Shown: piece by piece, positions 47,153 to 55,090 of the stretch
Position numbering within the stretch: the stretch's first letter is position 1
Layout of the letters: each line of letters opens with the position of its first letter
Assembly: GCA_016650125.1 (NCBI GenBank)
Contig: JAENWT010000012.1
Coordinates: forward strand, 20,904-84,903
Direction: 5' to 3'
DNA: 64,000 nt
From: Thermoleophilia bacterium
GTDB taxonomy: Bacteria; Actinomycetota; Thermoleophilia; Solirubrobacterales; 70-9
The notes under the pieces: generated by a model
Databases searched by the model: none
Seen by the model: only the letters and a program-made list of their open reading frames with translations
What the model was told of the DNA's origin: nothing
Position numbers and translations under genes: made by a program

Positions 47153-48424
47153 CTAGTCCCGAGAGGCTGTCATCGGCCGCAACAGTTTGACCGAGCGAGA
47201 TACCTTCTCGGGCACCAGTACCGTGAAAAGTGCAAATGGAGTTTCAAGCGGGTCAGGCTGAATCATCACTCGCTTTTCCTTAAGGTCAACGGTCTCGAAT
47301 GGTTCGGACTGAGTGTGGTTGAACGCATCTCGCAAGGCATCTCGAACCTCATCCCGGGGATGTTGAGTTGGAGTCCAGCCAAACCGATCGACGAACGGCT
47401 TTGAAGCCCAGATCTTGGTCGGACCAAATCCAGAACCATTTCTGTATCGCCAGCAAATAGCGATCGCGAAGGACTGCTTGCTCTCCTCAGCAACCTGCCG
47501 CCCCGCTGCTTGGAGGGAGATTCCCAATCTGCTGCTCACACGACTCAGCTGCGAGGCGCTGGGCGGGGAGTCATCAAACTCCCTACGAAGGAGATCGCCT
47601 TTTCCCAGAAGTTCTATAGCGAAGCGATTAGCCTGGCACTCCAAGAGGTCGTGAAAATCCGAGCTGAGGCGTTTATCGTCATCCAGGTGTCCGAAAACCA
47701 ATCGATGGTCTGGCAGAGTCCCGTGGCCGATCTCGTGGGCTAGGACGAATCGCCGCTTCATCACGTGAAGGTCCGGATTCAGGAGAATCTCGTTCGAATC
47801 AAAGCGGATCATCCCTTGGAGTCTCGACAGGGTGGTGTCAACAAGATCCCCAAACCGGTCCCTGAGCTTTTTCTTCGTACGCAGATCCAGCTCGATCTCC
47901 CCGGCTTGAACCAGCTTCGCTACAGCCGTCGCTTCGTCTAGGTCGACCGGTTCCACCGAGCGGTGTGCGTCAAGTTCACGGAGCACCCCCATCGCGGACG
48001 CCCTTACTTGGATTTGGTCGCCAGGCGAGAGTCTTAAATCAGAAAGGTGCGGTCGAACCGAGAATTGCGCTGTCGGCCTATCGCTGTCTCGGAGGGCATC
48101 GAGAACTGCTTTTATCGCTTCAAGTTCTTTATCGCTGATGTCTTCAGGGAGATAGCTCAACGCCCGAGCGTGATTTGGGCTGACGGATTCTGGGTCTCTT
48201 TCAACGTAACCAGCCCATTCCATGAGGGTTTGAAATGACTCTCCGTACCCATCGGCGATCCGATGCAGGACCGAAGGAGTCGGTTGCGCGATTTCGTTTC
48301 TCTCAAGTTGAGAGAGATAACCGCTGTTCAACCCTGTCCGCCTTTCTATCTCGCGGAGACTTACACCTTGAGCCTTACGGATTTCTCGGAGACGGTCGCC
48401 GAGCTTGATTGGTTTTTCTGCCAT
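47153..48424 (-). CDS. XRE regulator fused to an ImmA/IrrE metallopeptidase
   Basis: 423 residues. An N-terminal XRE helix-turn-helix (about 9-63, SLREIERRTGLNSGYLSQLE) is joined to a C-terminal zinc peptidase with HEIGH at 230-234 and a downstream ECQANRFA glutamate. In such fusions the peptidase cleaves a repressor to derepress stress, toxin or mobile-element genes. Divergent from the ubiquitin-like operon, which is the likely target. Confidence 0.84.
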   Translation of the reverse strand: MAEKPIKLGDRLREIRKAQGVSLREIERRTGLNSGYLSQLERNEIAQPTPSVLHRIADGYGESFQTLMEWAGYVERDPESVSPNHARALSYLPEDISDKELEAIKAVLDALRDSDRPTAQFSVRPHLSDLRLSPGDQIQVRASAMGVLRELDAHRSVEPVDLDEATAVAKLVQAGEIELDLRTKKKLRDRFGDLVDTTLSRLQGMIRFDSNEILLNPDLHVMKRRFVLAHEIGHGTLPDHRLVFGHLDDDKRLSSDFHDLLECQANRFAIELLGKGDLLRREFDDSPPSASQLSRVSSRLGISLQAAGRQVAEESKQSFAIAICWRYRNGSGFGPTKIWASKPFVDRFGWTPTQHPRDEVRDALRDAFNHTQSEPFETVDLKEKRVMIQPDPLETPFALFTVLVPEKVSRSVKLLRPMTASRD

Positions 48425-48429
48425 GCAGT

Positions 48430-48446
48430 CATACTTTCACGGTATG
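48430..48446. promoter_or_regulatory. Operator candidate CATAC-N7-GTATG
   Basis: A dyad with 5-bp perfect arms placed directly upstream of the XRE-ImmA start and in the promoter region of the divergent operon. Outer bases also pair (GTCATAC ... GTATGC GTGAC). A natural binding site for the XRE domain. Confidence 0.5.
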
Positions 48447-48495
48447 CGTGACAAGTCAAGCGGCCCGCGTTGCTTATAGAGCTAACGCGAACTGC

Positions 48496-48501
48496 TATAC
48501 T
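48496..48501 (+). promoter_or_regulatory. Extended -10 promoter of the ubiquitin-like operon
   Basis: TATACT preceded by TGC (extended -10), about 107 bp upstream of the first ATG. A weak -35 TTGCTT is 20 bp away and is not ideally spaced. Confidence 0.45.
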
Positions 48502-48514
48502 GGTGGCGCAACGA

Positions 48515-48564
48515 GAAAAACCGCGGTCGACCGACTTTCGAGAGAGAGTCGAGCGCGGTTTTTC
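48515..48564 (+). terminator. Terminator-like leader hairpin upstream of the ubiquitin-like gene
   Basis: Outer 11-bp arms (GAAAAACCGCG at 48515-48525, CGCGGTTTTTC at 48554-48564) with an inner CGACT/AGTCG stem. It lies between the promoter and the first gene, so it can act as an attenuator or terminator, or shield the leader RNA. Confidence 0.62.
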
Positions 48565-48607
48565 GGTCAAGTAAACCGACGCCGAGTTTCTCGGCAGGAG
48601 AAAGATA

Positions 48608-48874
48608 ATGACAGAAGCCAAACAGACGGACTCCCCCAAGGATGTTCGCAAGATTGAAATCATCATCGACAAGGCCCCCATCCTGGTTCCTCGCAAGACC
48701 ATGACCGTCAGGGAAATCCTGGCGCTGGTGGACAAGACACCGGATGATTGGACCCTCACTCTGGTGAGGGATCGCCGCGACCAGCACGATTTCGAGGACC
48801 CGGAAGAGAAGGTGTCGCTCAAGCGCGGCATGATTTTCGCGACGACCCACAAGGGTCCGAAGACGGTGTCGTGA
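48608..48874 (+). CDS. Ubiquitin-like protein (multi-ubiquitin domain family)
   Basis: 88 residues: a single beta-grasp domain. The strands KIEIIIDKAPILVPRKTMTV and VREILALVDKTPDDWTL, then KVSLKRGMIFATTHKG, fit the bacterial Ubl family that occurs beside E2 and JAB-E1 genes. Only one Gly lies near the end (G83), followed by PKTVS, so maturation to a C-terminal glycine would need trimming. A ribosome-binding site AGGAGA precedes the ATG. Its stop overlaps the next GTG. Confidence 0.72.
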   Translation: MTEAKQTDSPKDVRKIEIIIDKAPILVPRKTMTVREILALVDKTPDDWTLTLVRDRRDQHDFEDPEEKVSLKRGMIFATTHKGPKTVS

Positions 48875-49275
48875 GCGGGGCGAACACGATGGTGGCCGAG
48901 CTGGAGGAGCTCGGCCACCGGCCCATCGTGATCGAGGGTGATTTCGTTCATTTCGAGTTCGAAGTTCCTCTCGGGCCCCTCACCGCTTGCACCATCGAGA
49001 TCGGATTCAATGTTCCCGGCGACTACTCAGTCACTCCCCCGAGCGGCTTGCTAGTCCGCCCGCACCTTCTCCCCATCGGAGTCGGCGGAGAGCACCCTCA
49101 TGGCGGAGTCCATGCAGCAGCATCAGGGGGCGTTCAGGATCCGTCCTGGCAATATTGGAGCCGCCCGTTTCCCGAGTGGCAAAGGTCAACACAAGACGCA
49201 AGCGCGTTGATGGGTCACGTCAGGGGCCTCCTAAGAACTCTCCCGCCTGAGCTGGAGCTCCCAAATGCGGCGTAG
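48871..49275 (+). CDS. E2-like (UBC-fold) protein
   Basis: 134 residues from the GTG overlapping the preceding stop. The sequence has the features of prokaryotic E2 folds: FEFEVPLGPLTACTIEIGF, PGDYSVTPPSGLLVRPHL, then WQYWSRPFPEWQRS. The stretch where E2s usually carry the catalytic Cys (after the HPHGGVH block) has none; the only Cys lies near residue 40. The enzyme may use another residue or act as a scaffold. It overlaps the next gene by 11 bp. Confidence 0.62.
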   Translation: MSGANTMVAELEELGHRPIVIEGDFVHFEFEVPLGPLTACTIEIGFNVPGDYSVTPPSGLLVRPHLLPIGVGGEHPHGGVHAAASGGVQDPSWQYWSRPFPEWQRSTQDASALMGHVRGLLRTLPPELELPNAA

Positions 49276-50725
49276 CGTTGCTATCAGCACGAATGTCCAC
49301 GACGCGGCCATCGACCACCTAATCAGAGCCGACGGGCAAGAAGATCTGACCTTCGCCTTGTACGAGTCAAGTGCCGGTAGAGAGCGAACGACGAGAATCC
49401 TGACCGAACTCGTGTTGCCCGAGGCGGATGAACGCAGAGTCCACGGAAATGCGTCTTTCTACGGTTCCTACTTTCTTCGCGCTTCTAAGCTGGCCGGGGC
49501 GAGAGATATGGGACTTGCCCTGATCCACAGCCATCCTCGTGGGACTGGGTGGCAGGGCATGAGCCATGACGATGTTGAGGCTGAATCCAGTCTTGGCGTT
49601 CAGACCCTCACCTTCACGGGCAGGCCCTTGCTCGGCATGACGCTTGCCGGTGCGGATTCATCCTGGGCCGGGCGAGAGTGGATAGAGGAAGGCCAGGCTG
49701 TCAAAATGGTCGACTGCGAGAGCGTCAGAGTCGTGGGGGACCAGATGCACTTCTCCTTTCCAACCCGCCTGAAGAGAAAGCCGAATCCAAAGATCATTCG
49801 AACGGAGTCGGTCTGGGGCGACCACATACAAGGGTTGCTTGAACAAATACGTATCGGAGTCATCGGCCTCGGAAGCGTCGGATCAATCGTCACCGAGACT
49901 CTTGCGCGAAGTGGAGCGGGGAATCTTGTCTTGATCGATTTTGATTCGATTGAAGAACACAACCTCGATCGAACCGCCGGGGCCACCAGTGAAGACCTGC
50001 GGCTGGCCAGAGGCAAGGCTGAATCAGCGCGAAAAAATGCGCTCAGGTGCGCGACATACCCTGATATCCGCGTAGATGTTGTAGACGCTTCGGTAGCTGA
50101 AAGTTCGGGCTGGCAAACCGCCTTGGATTGCGACATTCTTTTTTCTTGTGTCGATCGCCCATGGCCGCGCCAGTTGCTCAATCTGGCTGCGTACGGACAC
50201 CTAATCCCCGTGATTGACGGCGGAATCAAAGCAACCAGAAACTCAAATGGTGAGATGGCTAGTGCAGGATGGAACGTCCAGACCGTGGGGCCAGGGCGCA
50301 AGTGCCTCCAGTGTCTGGGTCAGTTTGATCCGGGAGCGGTCCAAGCAGAAAGATTGGGCCAGCTCGATGACCCGGCCTACATAGAGGGACTACCGCCGGA
50401 CCACCTCCTCCGATCGAGGTCAAATGTGTTCGCGTTCAGCGGAAGCGTCGCCTCGTTAGAGGTACTTCAAATGATCTCGATGCTTGCTGCACCCGGCCAT
50501 ATCGCAGATCTCGGCAGCCAGATTTATCACGTCAGCACAGGGAAGATGGACCATGACTACGGCGATTGTCTTCCTGGCTGTCGATATTCGTCCGATTTGC
50601 TTGGCGTCGGCGACAAGGCGCCGGTAGACGTCCGCCATCATGCAGCCGCTTCGGATGAGCGTTCTTCACGACGAACTCGACAGAGGCGACCACTCACGGC
50701 TTTACGTCGTTGGTTAGCCAGATGA
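49265..50725 (+). CDS. JAB metallopeptidase fused to an E1-like (ThiF) adenylation domain
   Basis: 486 residues. The N-terminal JAB/JAMM domain holds HSHPRGTGWQGMSHDD, the metal-binding His-x-His and Ser-x2-Asp pattern with a slightly longer spacing. The second domain is a Rossmann E1: GVIGLGSVGSIVTETLARSG, DFDSIEEHNLDR, SCVDRPWPRQ. Cysteine pairs (RKCLQC, DCLPGC) may hold zinc. The fusion would both process and adenylate the ubiquitin-like protein. The Arg-rich tail is unusual. Last gene of the operon. Confidence 0.82.
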   Translation: MRRSVAISTNVHDAAIDHLIRADGQEDLTFALYESSAGRERTTRILTELVLPEADERRVHGNASFYGSYFLRASKLAGARDMGLALIHSHPRGTGWQGMSHDDVEAESSLGVQTLTFTGRPLLGMTLAGADSSWAGREWIEEGQAVKMVDCESVRVVGDQMHFSFPTRLKRKPNPKIIRTESVWGDHIQGLLEQIRIGVIGLGSVGSIVTETLARSGAGNLVLIDFDSIEEHNLDRTAGATSEDLRLARGKAESARKNALRCATYPDIRVDVVDASVAESSGWQTALDCDILFSCVDRPWPRQLLNLAAYGHLIPVIDGGIKATRNSNGEMASAGWNVQTVGPGRKCLQCLGQFDPGAVQAERLGQLDDPAYIEGLPPDHLLRSRSNVFAFSGSVASLEVLQMISMLAAPGHIADLGSQIYHVSTGKMDHDYGDCLPGCRYSSDLLGVGDKAPVDVRHHAAASDERSSRRTRQRRPLTALRRWLAR

Positions 50726-50816
50726 GGGCAACTCCGTACGGGCAGACATGGCACGTGTGCTCTCCGGCCCGAACGATTTATCGCAATAAGCAGCCACCCG
50801 TCGGTGGAACAAACTG

Positions 50817-50832
50817 ATGATACTTATAGTCC
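50817..50832 (+). promoter_or_regulatory. C-box-like operator, copy 1 (ATGATACTTATAGTCC)
   Basis: Contains ACT-TAT-AGT, a short dyad, and overlaps a TATAGT -10-like hexamer. It precedes the small XRE gene, with a second half GTAGCTTTAT downstream, so the layout resembles controller-protein C-boxes of restriction-modification systems. Exact 16-bp copy at 51148-51163. Confidence 0.6.
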
Positions 50833-50868
50833 GTAGCTTTATATACGACAACAGAGCAGCCTCTGTCG

Positions 50869-51099
50869 ATGGCTTCTCGCTCTCCAGACCACGTCGCGCT
50901 AGGCAAGGCAGTGCGCGAGATCCGTTTGGCGAAAGGGTTCTCACAAGAGCAGTTAGCTCTTGAGTCGGGTCTCGACCGAACATATGTGGGCGGGGTTGAG
51001 CGCGGTGAGAGAAACCCTTCCTACGGCAGTCTTCTGAAGCTCGCAAAGGCGCTAGGGATCTCACCCTCTGAGATCTTAGCCTTGGGTGAACGCCGCTGA
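50869..51099 (+). CDS. XRE-family regulator, C-protein-like
   Basis: 76 residues, almost entirely one helix-turn-helix (ALGKAVREIRLAKGFSQEQL, LDRTYVGGVERGERNPS). Size and sequence match controller (C) proteins of type II restriction-modification systems, but no restriction or modification gene adjoins it. It probably regulates itself and the secreted protein gene through the shared 16-bp sites. Confidence 0.8.
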   Translation: MASRSPDHVALGKAVREIRLAKGFSQEQLALESGLDRTYVGGVERGERNPSYGSLLKLAKALGISPSEILALGERR

Positions 51100-51147
51100 C
51101 TTCGAGCATCGCGGCACGGCACTTTGCGGCCGGTGGTTCGTCGATTA

Positions 51148-51163
51148 ATGATACTTATAGTCC
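51148..51163 (+). promoter_or_regulatory. C-box-like operator, copy 2 (ATGATACTTATAGTCC)
   Basis: Exact copy of the site at 50817-50832, upstream of the secreted protein gene starting at 51215. The TATAGT inside could be its -10 element. Confidence 0.6.
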
Positions 51164-51214
51164 CTATCGCACACGAAGCTCCTTTGCTAACTAGGTGCGG
51201 TCGAAGGGAATCGA

Positions 51215-51559
51215 ATGCTCCGTAAAGGGAATGGAACTCTGTCCATCGCATGCGTTGGAGGAATCGCTGCTGCGTGCTTCATGGCGCTTGTCCTGATGAA
51301 CCCGAGCTCTGCTTTTAGCGCGTCATGCTCATCTCAAACCCAGAGCGTCAAGAAGCGCATGAACGTCAGCTGTCAGAAGGCCAAGAAGGTAGACCGTAGG
51401 GCAAGAAATGCTGGGGTTGCGATACCGGAATGTCCGAGCACCCCGAACGCTCACTGGCGGGGCTGGAAGATCAAGGCGGTTTCGAGTGGAGTAATCAAAA
51501 CTCGCTTTTCGAAGGGAAACCGGTCCTTCCTGATGGTCGGGGGCGGCGCCTGCTTCTAA
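51215..51559 (+). CDS. Small secreted cysteine-containing protein
   Basis: 114 residues with a signal peptide (about 1-35, IACVGGIAAACFMALVLMNP then SSAFSA). The mature basic part has Cys residues in ASCSSQ, NVSCQKA, PECPS and GGACF, perhaps two disulfides. No known family. It shares its operator with the C-protein-like gene, so it may be a regulated exported effector. Confidence 0.6.
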   Translation: MLRKGNGTLSIACVGGIAAACFMALVLMNPSSAFSASCSSQTQSVKKRMNVSCQKAKKVDRRARNAGVAIPECPSTPNAHWRGWKIKAVSSGVIKTRFSKGNRSFLMVGGGACF

Positions 51560-51567
51560 CCAGGGAT

Positions 51568-51595
51568 GGGGCCAGCGGCTGGTTGGCCGCTGGTC
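51568..51595 (+). terminator. Hairpin after the secreted protein gene
   Basis: GC-rich arms GGCCAGCGGC / GCCGCTGGTCC, directly after the stop at 51559, without a T run. A second stem (GGCCCG/CGGGCC) follows at 51606-51627. Confidence 0.5.
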
Positions 51596-51725
51596 CCGCC
51601 GCTTAGGCCCGTGAAATGACCCGGGCCCTAGCAAGTTCGTCTGACATGGGCGACCCCGGGGGTCCGGCCTCTCACCGCTCGACGAGATCGCGTTCCAGTC
51701 AGAAACTCGTGGTACAAGTGCGGAT

Positions 51726-52157
51726 ATGTCTCCGGACAAAGGGAAGGGGAAAAAGAGGAAGTCTCGTAGCTCGAAGCCGAAGCTGCGGGTTGTCAAGCCG
51801 AAGGAACCAGGCGCGCCATATGTAGTGCGGTGGCACCCAGGAGCGGAAAGCGAGCGCGATGCCTCTTGGCCAGCAACGGAAAAGGCCGCAATGTTGAATG
51901 CGGCCAAGAAGCTGGTGGCACTCGGGCGGGAACTGAAGTTCCCCCATTCCAGCGCAGTCCAAGGCGACATCGGAAAGGGGATGCGAGAGTTGCGGCCTCG
52001 TGGGGGGAGGAGCCGCTGGCGACCTATCTACCGACAAGTTAAGCCGGGCACTTTCGTGATTTTCGCTGTGGGCCCCGAGGCAGAAATCGACAATCGAAAC
52101 TTTGAAGCTGCTGTGAAGCGTGCTGTGGAGCGATTCTCGGATCTGGAAATCAATTGA
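51726..52157 (+). CDS. HigB/RelE-type toxin
   Basis: 143 residues. A basic Lys-rich N-terminus precedes a RelE-like fold in the Gp49/HigB style: LKFPHSSAVQGDIGKGMREL, WRPIYRQVKPGTFVIFAVG, DNRNFEAAVKRA. Such toxins cleave mRNA on the ribosome. Toxin first and antitoxin second (82 bp apart) is the HigBA order. Confidence 0.75.
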   Translation: MSPDKGKGKKRKSRSSKPKLRVVKPKEPGAPYVVRWHPGAESERDASWPATEKAAMLNAAKKLVALGRELKFPHSSAVQGDIGKGMRELRPRGGRSRWRPIYRQVKPGTFVIFAVGPEAEIDNRNFEAAVKRAVERFSDLEIN

Positions 52158-52239
52158 TGAGAAAATCCAGAGTTTCGATAACACAAGTGCTATAGTCTGA
52201 GAACATTGTATGGAGTTGGATCACCAAGGGGCATATGAA

Positions 52240-52632
52240 ATGAAGCTTTCCGAACTGAAGACAAACGATGAGTTGCTCGATGAGCAGCTGCAGGATCCTG
52301 AGTTTCGCGCAGAATGGGAACGCACAGCCTTGGCACGGGCGATCGCCCTTGCGGTCCTAACGTTTCGGACTGACCGCGGAATGTCACAGGGAGCCATCGG
52401 CAAAAAGCTGGGAATGACCCAGCCCCAGGTTGCTCGTTTGGAAAGCGGCGACGTAAATCCCAGCATGGACACGCTCGTGAGAGTGGCCGTCGGACTGGGG
52501 ATCGAGCTCTCGATCAACGTCACCCCCGCAAACAAGAAACCTCGGCTTGTCACAAAGAGTGCTCTCGCTGACAAGCTAGTCGGAGGCATCCACACGGATA
52601 ACGCCGACGTTCGAGTGGCTGCCGCCTCGTAA
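52240..52632 (+). CDS. HigA-type XRE antitoxin
   Basis: 130 residues from the ATG at 52240, chosen because AAGGGG lies 8 bp before it; an ATG at 52210 would add ten residues. It has an XRE helix-turn-helix in the middle (MSQGAIGKKLGMTQPQVARL) with LARAIALAVLTFR before it. It should bind and neutralise the toxin and repress the pair. A TATAGT lies at about 52192. Confidence 0.77.
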   Translation: MKLSELKTNDELLDEQLQDPEFRAEWERTALARAIALAVLTFRTDRGMSQGAIGKKLGMTQPQVARLESGDVNPSMDTLVRVAVGLGIELSINVTPANKKPRLVTKSALADKLVGGIHTDNADVRVAAAS

Positions 52633-52739
52633 CTACAACTGGTCTGCCCCACTCTTCGAATCGCTCATGTTGAGTTCCGCTAGAGCATCCGGGAGTCCCA
52701 TGGCCGCTCCCCTGAACCCTCTCCAGTTCGTCGAGCCAC

Positions 52740-53414
52740 CTACTTCAGGTCGAAATCATCTTTCAAGAGTCGATTGAATCGGCCTACCGGATCCAGGTCG
52801 TCGGGATCCGGCCCAACTTTCCCTCGGCAGTTGGCGCAGTGGTGGCACGGCAAGGGATCGCCGCCGACTTGAATCTTGCCCGTAGCTAAGGCCTCCTCCA
52901 AAGAAAGGACCCTCGGCTGATGCCATGTGTAGATGAAGTCTGGATTCGCGGTGAAGGCCACGTGCCCGAACGACAGGATTTTCACGGCATTCATTTGACA
53001 GAACTCGCCGTCGTACTCCCGTCCATCGACGTGCTCGCACTGGAGCGCCCCAGCCCCACAAACAGAGCACTCGGTCAGGACGGTCATTGAAACGGAGAAT
53101 GCGGTTACCTGATGAAGGGCGAAGATGGGGCAGTTCAGACGGTAGCTGGAGTCGTCGGCGTTGTATTCGTAGAAGCAACCCACGCGGGATAGGTCTTGAC
53201 CCAAGCGATGAGCGCGAGCAAATAGGTCAGATTGACTTACACGATCAAAAAGGAAGGCGTTTACTAAGTCTCCGAGGGCGAGTCTGAGTTCCGGCTCCGG
53301 ATCCTCGCCGAACGACGCAGCGACATGCGCGTTTCTTTCTCGACATAAACCTCGCTTTCGGAGTCTCTCGGGTGTGAGCGGATTTCCCGCTTCGTCTAAA
53401 GGCAGATAAGCCAT
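52740..53414 (-). CDS. Cys-rich putative zinc-binding protein, paralogue 2
   Basis: 224 residues. Two Cys clusters: CSVCGAGALQCEHVDGREYDG and a C-terminal LPCHHCANCRGKVGP ending DLDP. Both recur in the neighbour at 53423-54019, so the pair arose by duplication. Function unknown; no catalytic motif. Starts 8 bp after the paralogue. Confidence 0.62.
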   Translation of the reverse strand: MAYLPLDEAGNPLTPERLRKRGLCRERNAHVAASFGEDPEPELRLALGDLVNAFLFDRVSQSDLFARAHRLGQDLSRVGCFYEYNADDSSYRLNCPIFALHQVTAFSVSMTVLTECSVCGAGALQCEHVDGREYDGEFCQMNAVKILSFGHVAFTANPDFIYTWHQPRVLSLEEALATGKIQVGGDPLPCHHCANCRGKVGPDPDDLDPVGRFNRLLKDDFDLK

Positions 53415-53422
53415 AGACCTAA

Positions 53423-54019
53423 CTACTCGCCAGGAACTTCAGGCCATGAGCTTGGGTCAAGATCCGCGGAACTTGGACCAAGCTGACCCGGACAATTCAT
53501 GCAGTGACGGCAAGGTATGGAGGCGCCCTCCGCGATCGCGATTCCGAGGTCTTCCTCGGCATCTTCTAGTGATTGGGCACTGAAGATTTTGTAGCACCGG
53601 GGATCGCGCGGTCTCCGGACTATCGAAACCTCATCAACATTCCAGCGAGTGATGACGCGATGGCATCTGATGCCGTCGTAGCTCCTGCCAGAAATGTGAT
53701 CGCAGCCGAAGTCCGCGGCTCCGCAGATCGAGCATCGCCCCGTCGTCGTCCCTCCGGGGCTCAGCCCGAACCGACTATGCAAGGCGAGAGTTCCGCACTT
53801 ATTCAGATAACCATCGATATCGGAGTTGAATGGAACCCGCCACCCAAACTGTCGGTTAGCTCGACGGCCTAGCGCGTGTGCGCGAGTAAAGCAATCTCGG
53901 TTTGCTGATCTGTCAATGAGAAAGGCCTCAACCATCGCCTCAATCGCGGCCCTAAGATTAGGCTCGGCGTTTGCCTCTCCGGCAATGGCCGCGCTAATCG
54001 CTTGCTTGGAGGCTGACAA
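53423..54019 (-). CDS. Cys-rich putative zinc-binding protein, paralogue 1
   Basis: 198 residues, same layout as its neighbour: a helical N-terminus (AIEAMVEAFLIDRSANRDCF), then CSICGAADFGCDHISGRSYDG and PCRHCMNCPGQLGP with DLDP. Sequence identity outside these motifs is modest, so the duplication is old. First of the two genes. Confidence 0.62.
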   Translation of the reverse strand: MSASKQAISAAIAGEANAEPNLRAAIEAMVEAFLIDRSANRDCFTRAHALGRRANRQFGWRVPFNSDIDGYLNKCGTLALHSRFGLSPGGTTTGRCSICGAADFGCDHISGRSYDGIRCHRVITRWNVDEVSIVRRPRDPRCYKIFSAQSLEDAEEDLGIAIAEGASIPCRHCMNCPGQLGPSSADLDPSSWPEVPGE

Positions 54020-54111
54020 GGCTTGATCCCGAGCAGCGGTCGACGAAGGAAGGGGATCAAAATAAGCGCCTATCCCCTCGATATATGGGTTCGGACTGAC
54101 GGTAGAACGTC

Positions 54112-54603
54112 CTAATCGTCTTCGTTGTCATCATCGTCGCCGAACACCTGGCCACTCGCATCTTCAAGAAATGAAAGGACATCTGCGGGTGGCCCTTCGA
54201 TGTTGTGAATCCGCATGTTGCCCTCCTCTATCTCCACGAGCCCGACTTTGAACACAGAGTCATCGGTTCCACGGGACTTAATGTAGTCGTAGATGTAGTC
54301 GCCGATGATGGAGAACGGGATGCTAGATACCCCCGCCACCAAGAACGGAAGGACAACTTCGGCGGCGTGTTCCTGAAGGATCCCTGGTCTAGCTCCCCCG
54401 GGGGTGAAGAGCTGAACGTCAAAGCCGTCGTCCATTGCTTTTACGCGCATCTCCTGTGCTTCTTGCCGAAAACCCATAACAACCTCACCGTCAAGCTCGC
54501 CTCGCGATGATGGCAGGAATACGACATTGTTCTGGCCAAGTTCGAGCTCCTCGCTTTCGGGCCAGAATGGCAGCGGATCAGTCCAACTCTCCTTGATAGG
54601 CAT
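54112..54603 (-). CDS. Hypothetical acidic protein
   Basis: 163 residues ending in a run of Asp/Glu (VFGDDDDNEDD). One moderately hydrophobic stretch (VVLPFLVAGVSSIPFSIIGDYIYDYI) may be a membrane-associated helix. No family recognised. Confidence 0.5.
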   Translation of the reverse strand: MPIKESWTDPLPFWPESEELELGQNNVVFLPSSRGELDGEVVMGFRQEAQEMRVKAMDDGFDVQLFTPGGARPGILQEHAAEVVLPFLVAGVSSIPFSIIGDYIYDYIKSRGTDDSVFKVGLVEIEEGNMRIHNIEGPPADVLSFLEDASGQVFGDDDDNEDD

Positions 54604-54954
54604 GGGGCCAGCCTAGACACGTCTGGGGATATGAAGTTCAAGCTCGGATTTTGGTCCGGTGAACCGTCCGGATCGCCTACATCGAGTTGATCTGGTTCGC
54701 TGGAGGCTGGAGCCACGAAATCTCGCTTAGGTACGGATGACCGATCGGCATGATTGCATGATGCCTATGAGTATCAATGCGAATCAAACCAGTGGAGTGG
54801 ATTTATTGCTCGCGGCCTTCGTCGTCCTCACGCCTGGCGAGCAGGAGATCGCCTTGCGGAGATGCCAGAGCATTTGGCTGATCGAACAGGAAGGCGAAAA
54901 CTCGCAGATCAAGAAGATGCTTGCTTCCCTGAATCGGGTGGCCGAGGTTCTTGG

Positions 54955-55011
54955 TGTCAAGGCCGGTTGAAAAGTGCTCCACTTTGGCCGGTTGAAAAGT
55001 GCGCCACCCGG
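54955..55011. repeat. IS21 left end with two tandem terminal repeats
   Basis: Two copies of a GCCGGTTGAAAAGTGC-type unit (54962-54982 and 54986-55011), a typical IS21 arrangement of multiple transposase-binding sites. The inner unit matches the right end closely (24 of 26 positions). Confidence 0.8.
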
Positions 55012-55090
55012 TGTTTATGGAGATCCGCTGTTTGATGGGCTTTCCCAGTGGAAAAGTGCTCACCCAGCGCAGGTCTCTCAGTCAGGCCGG

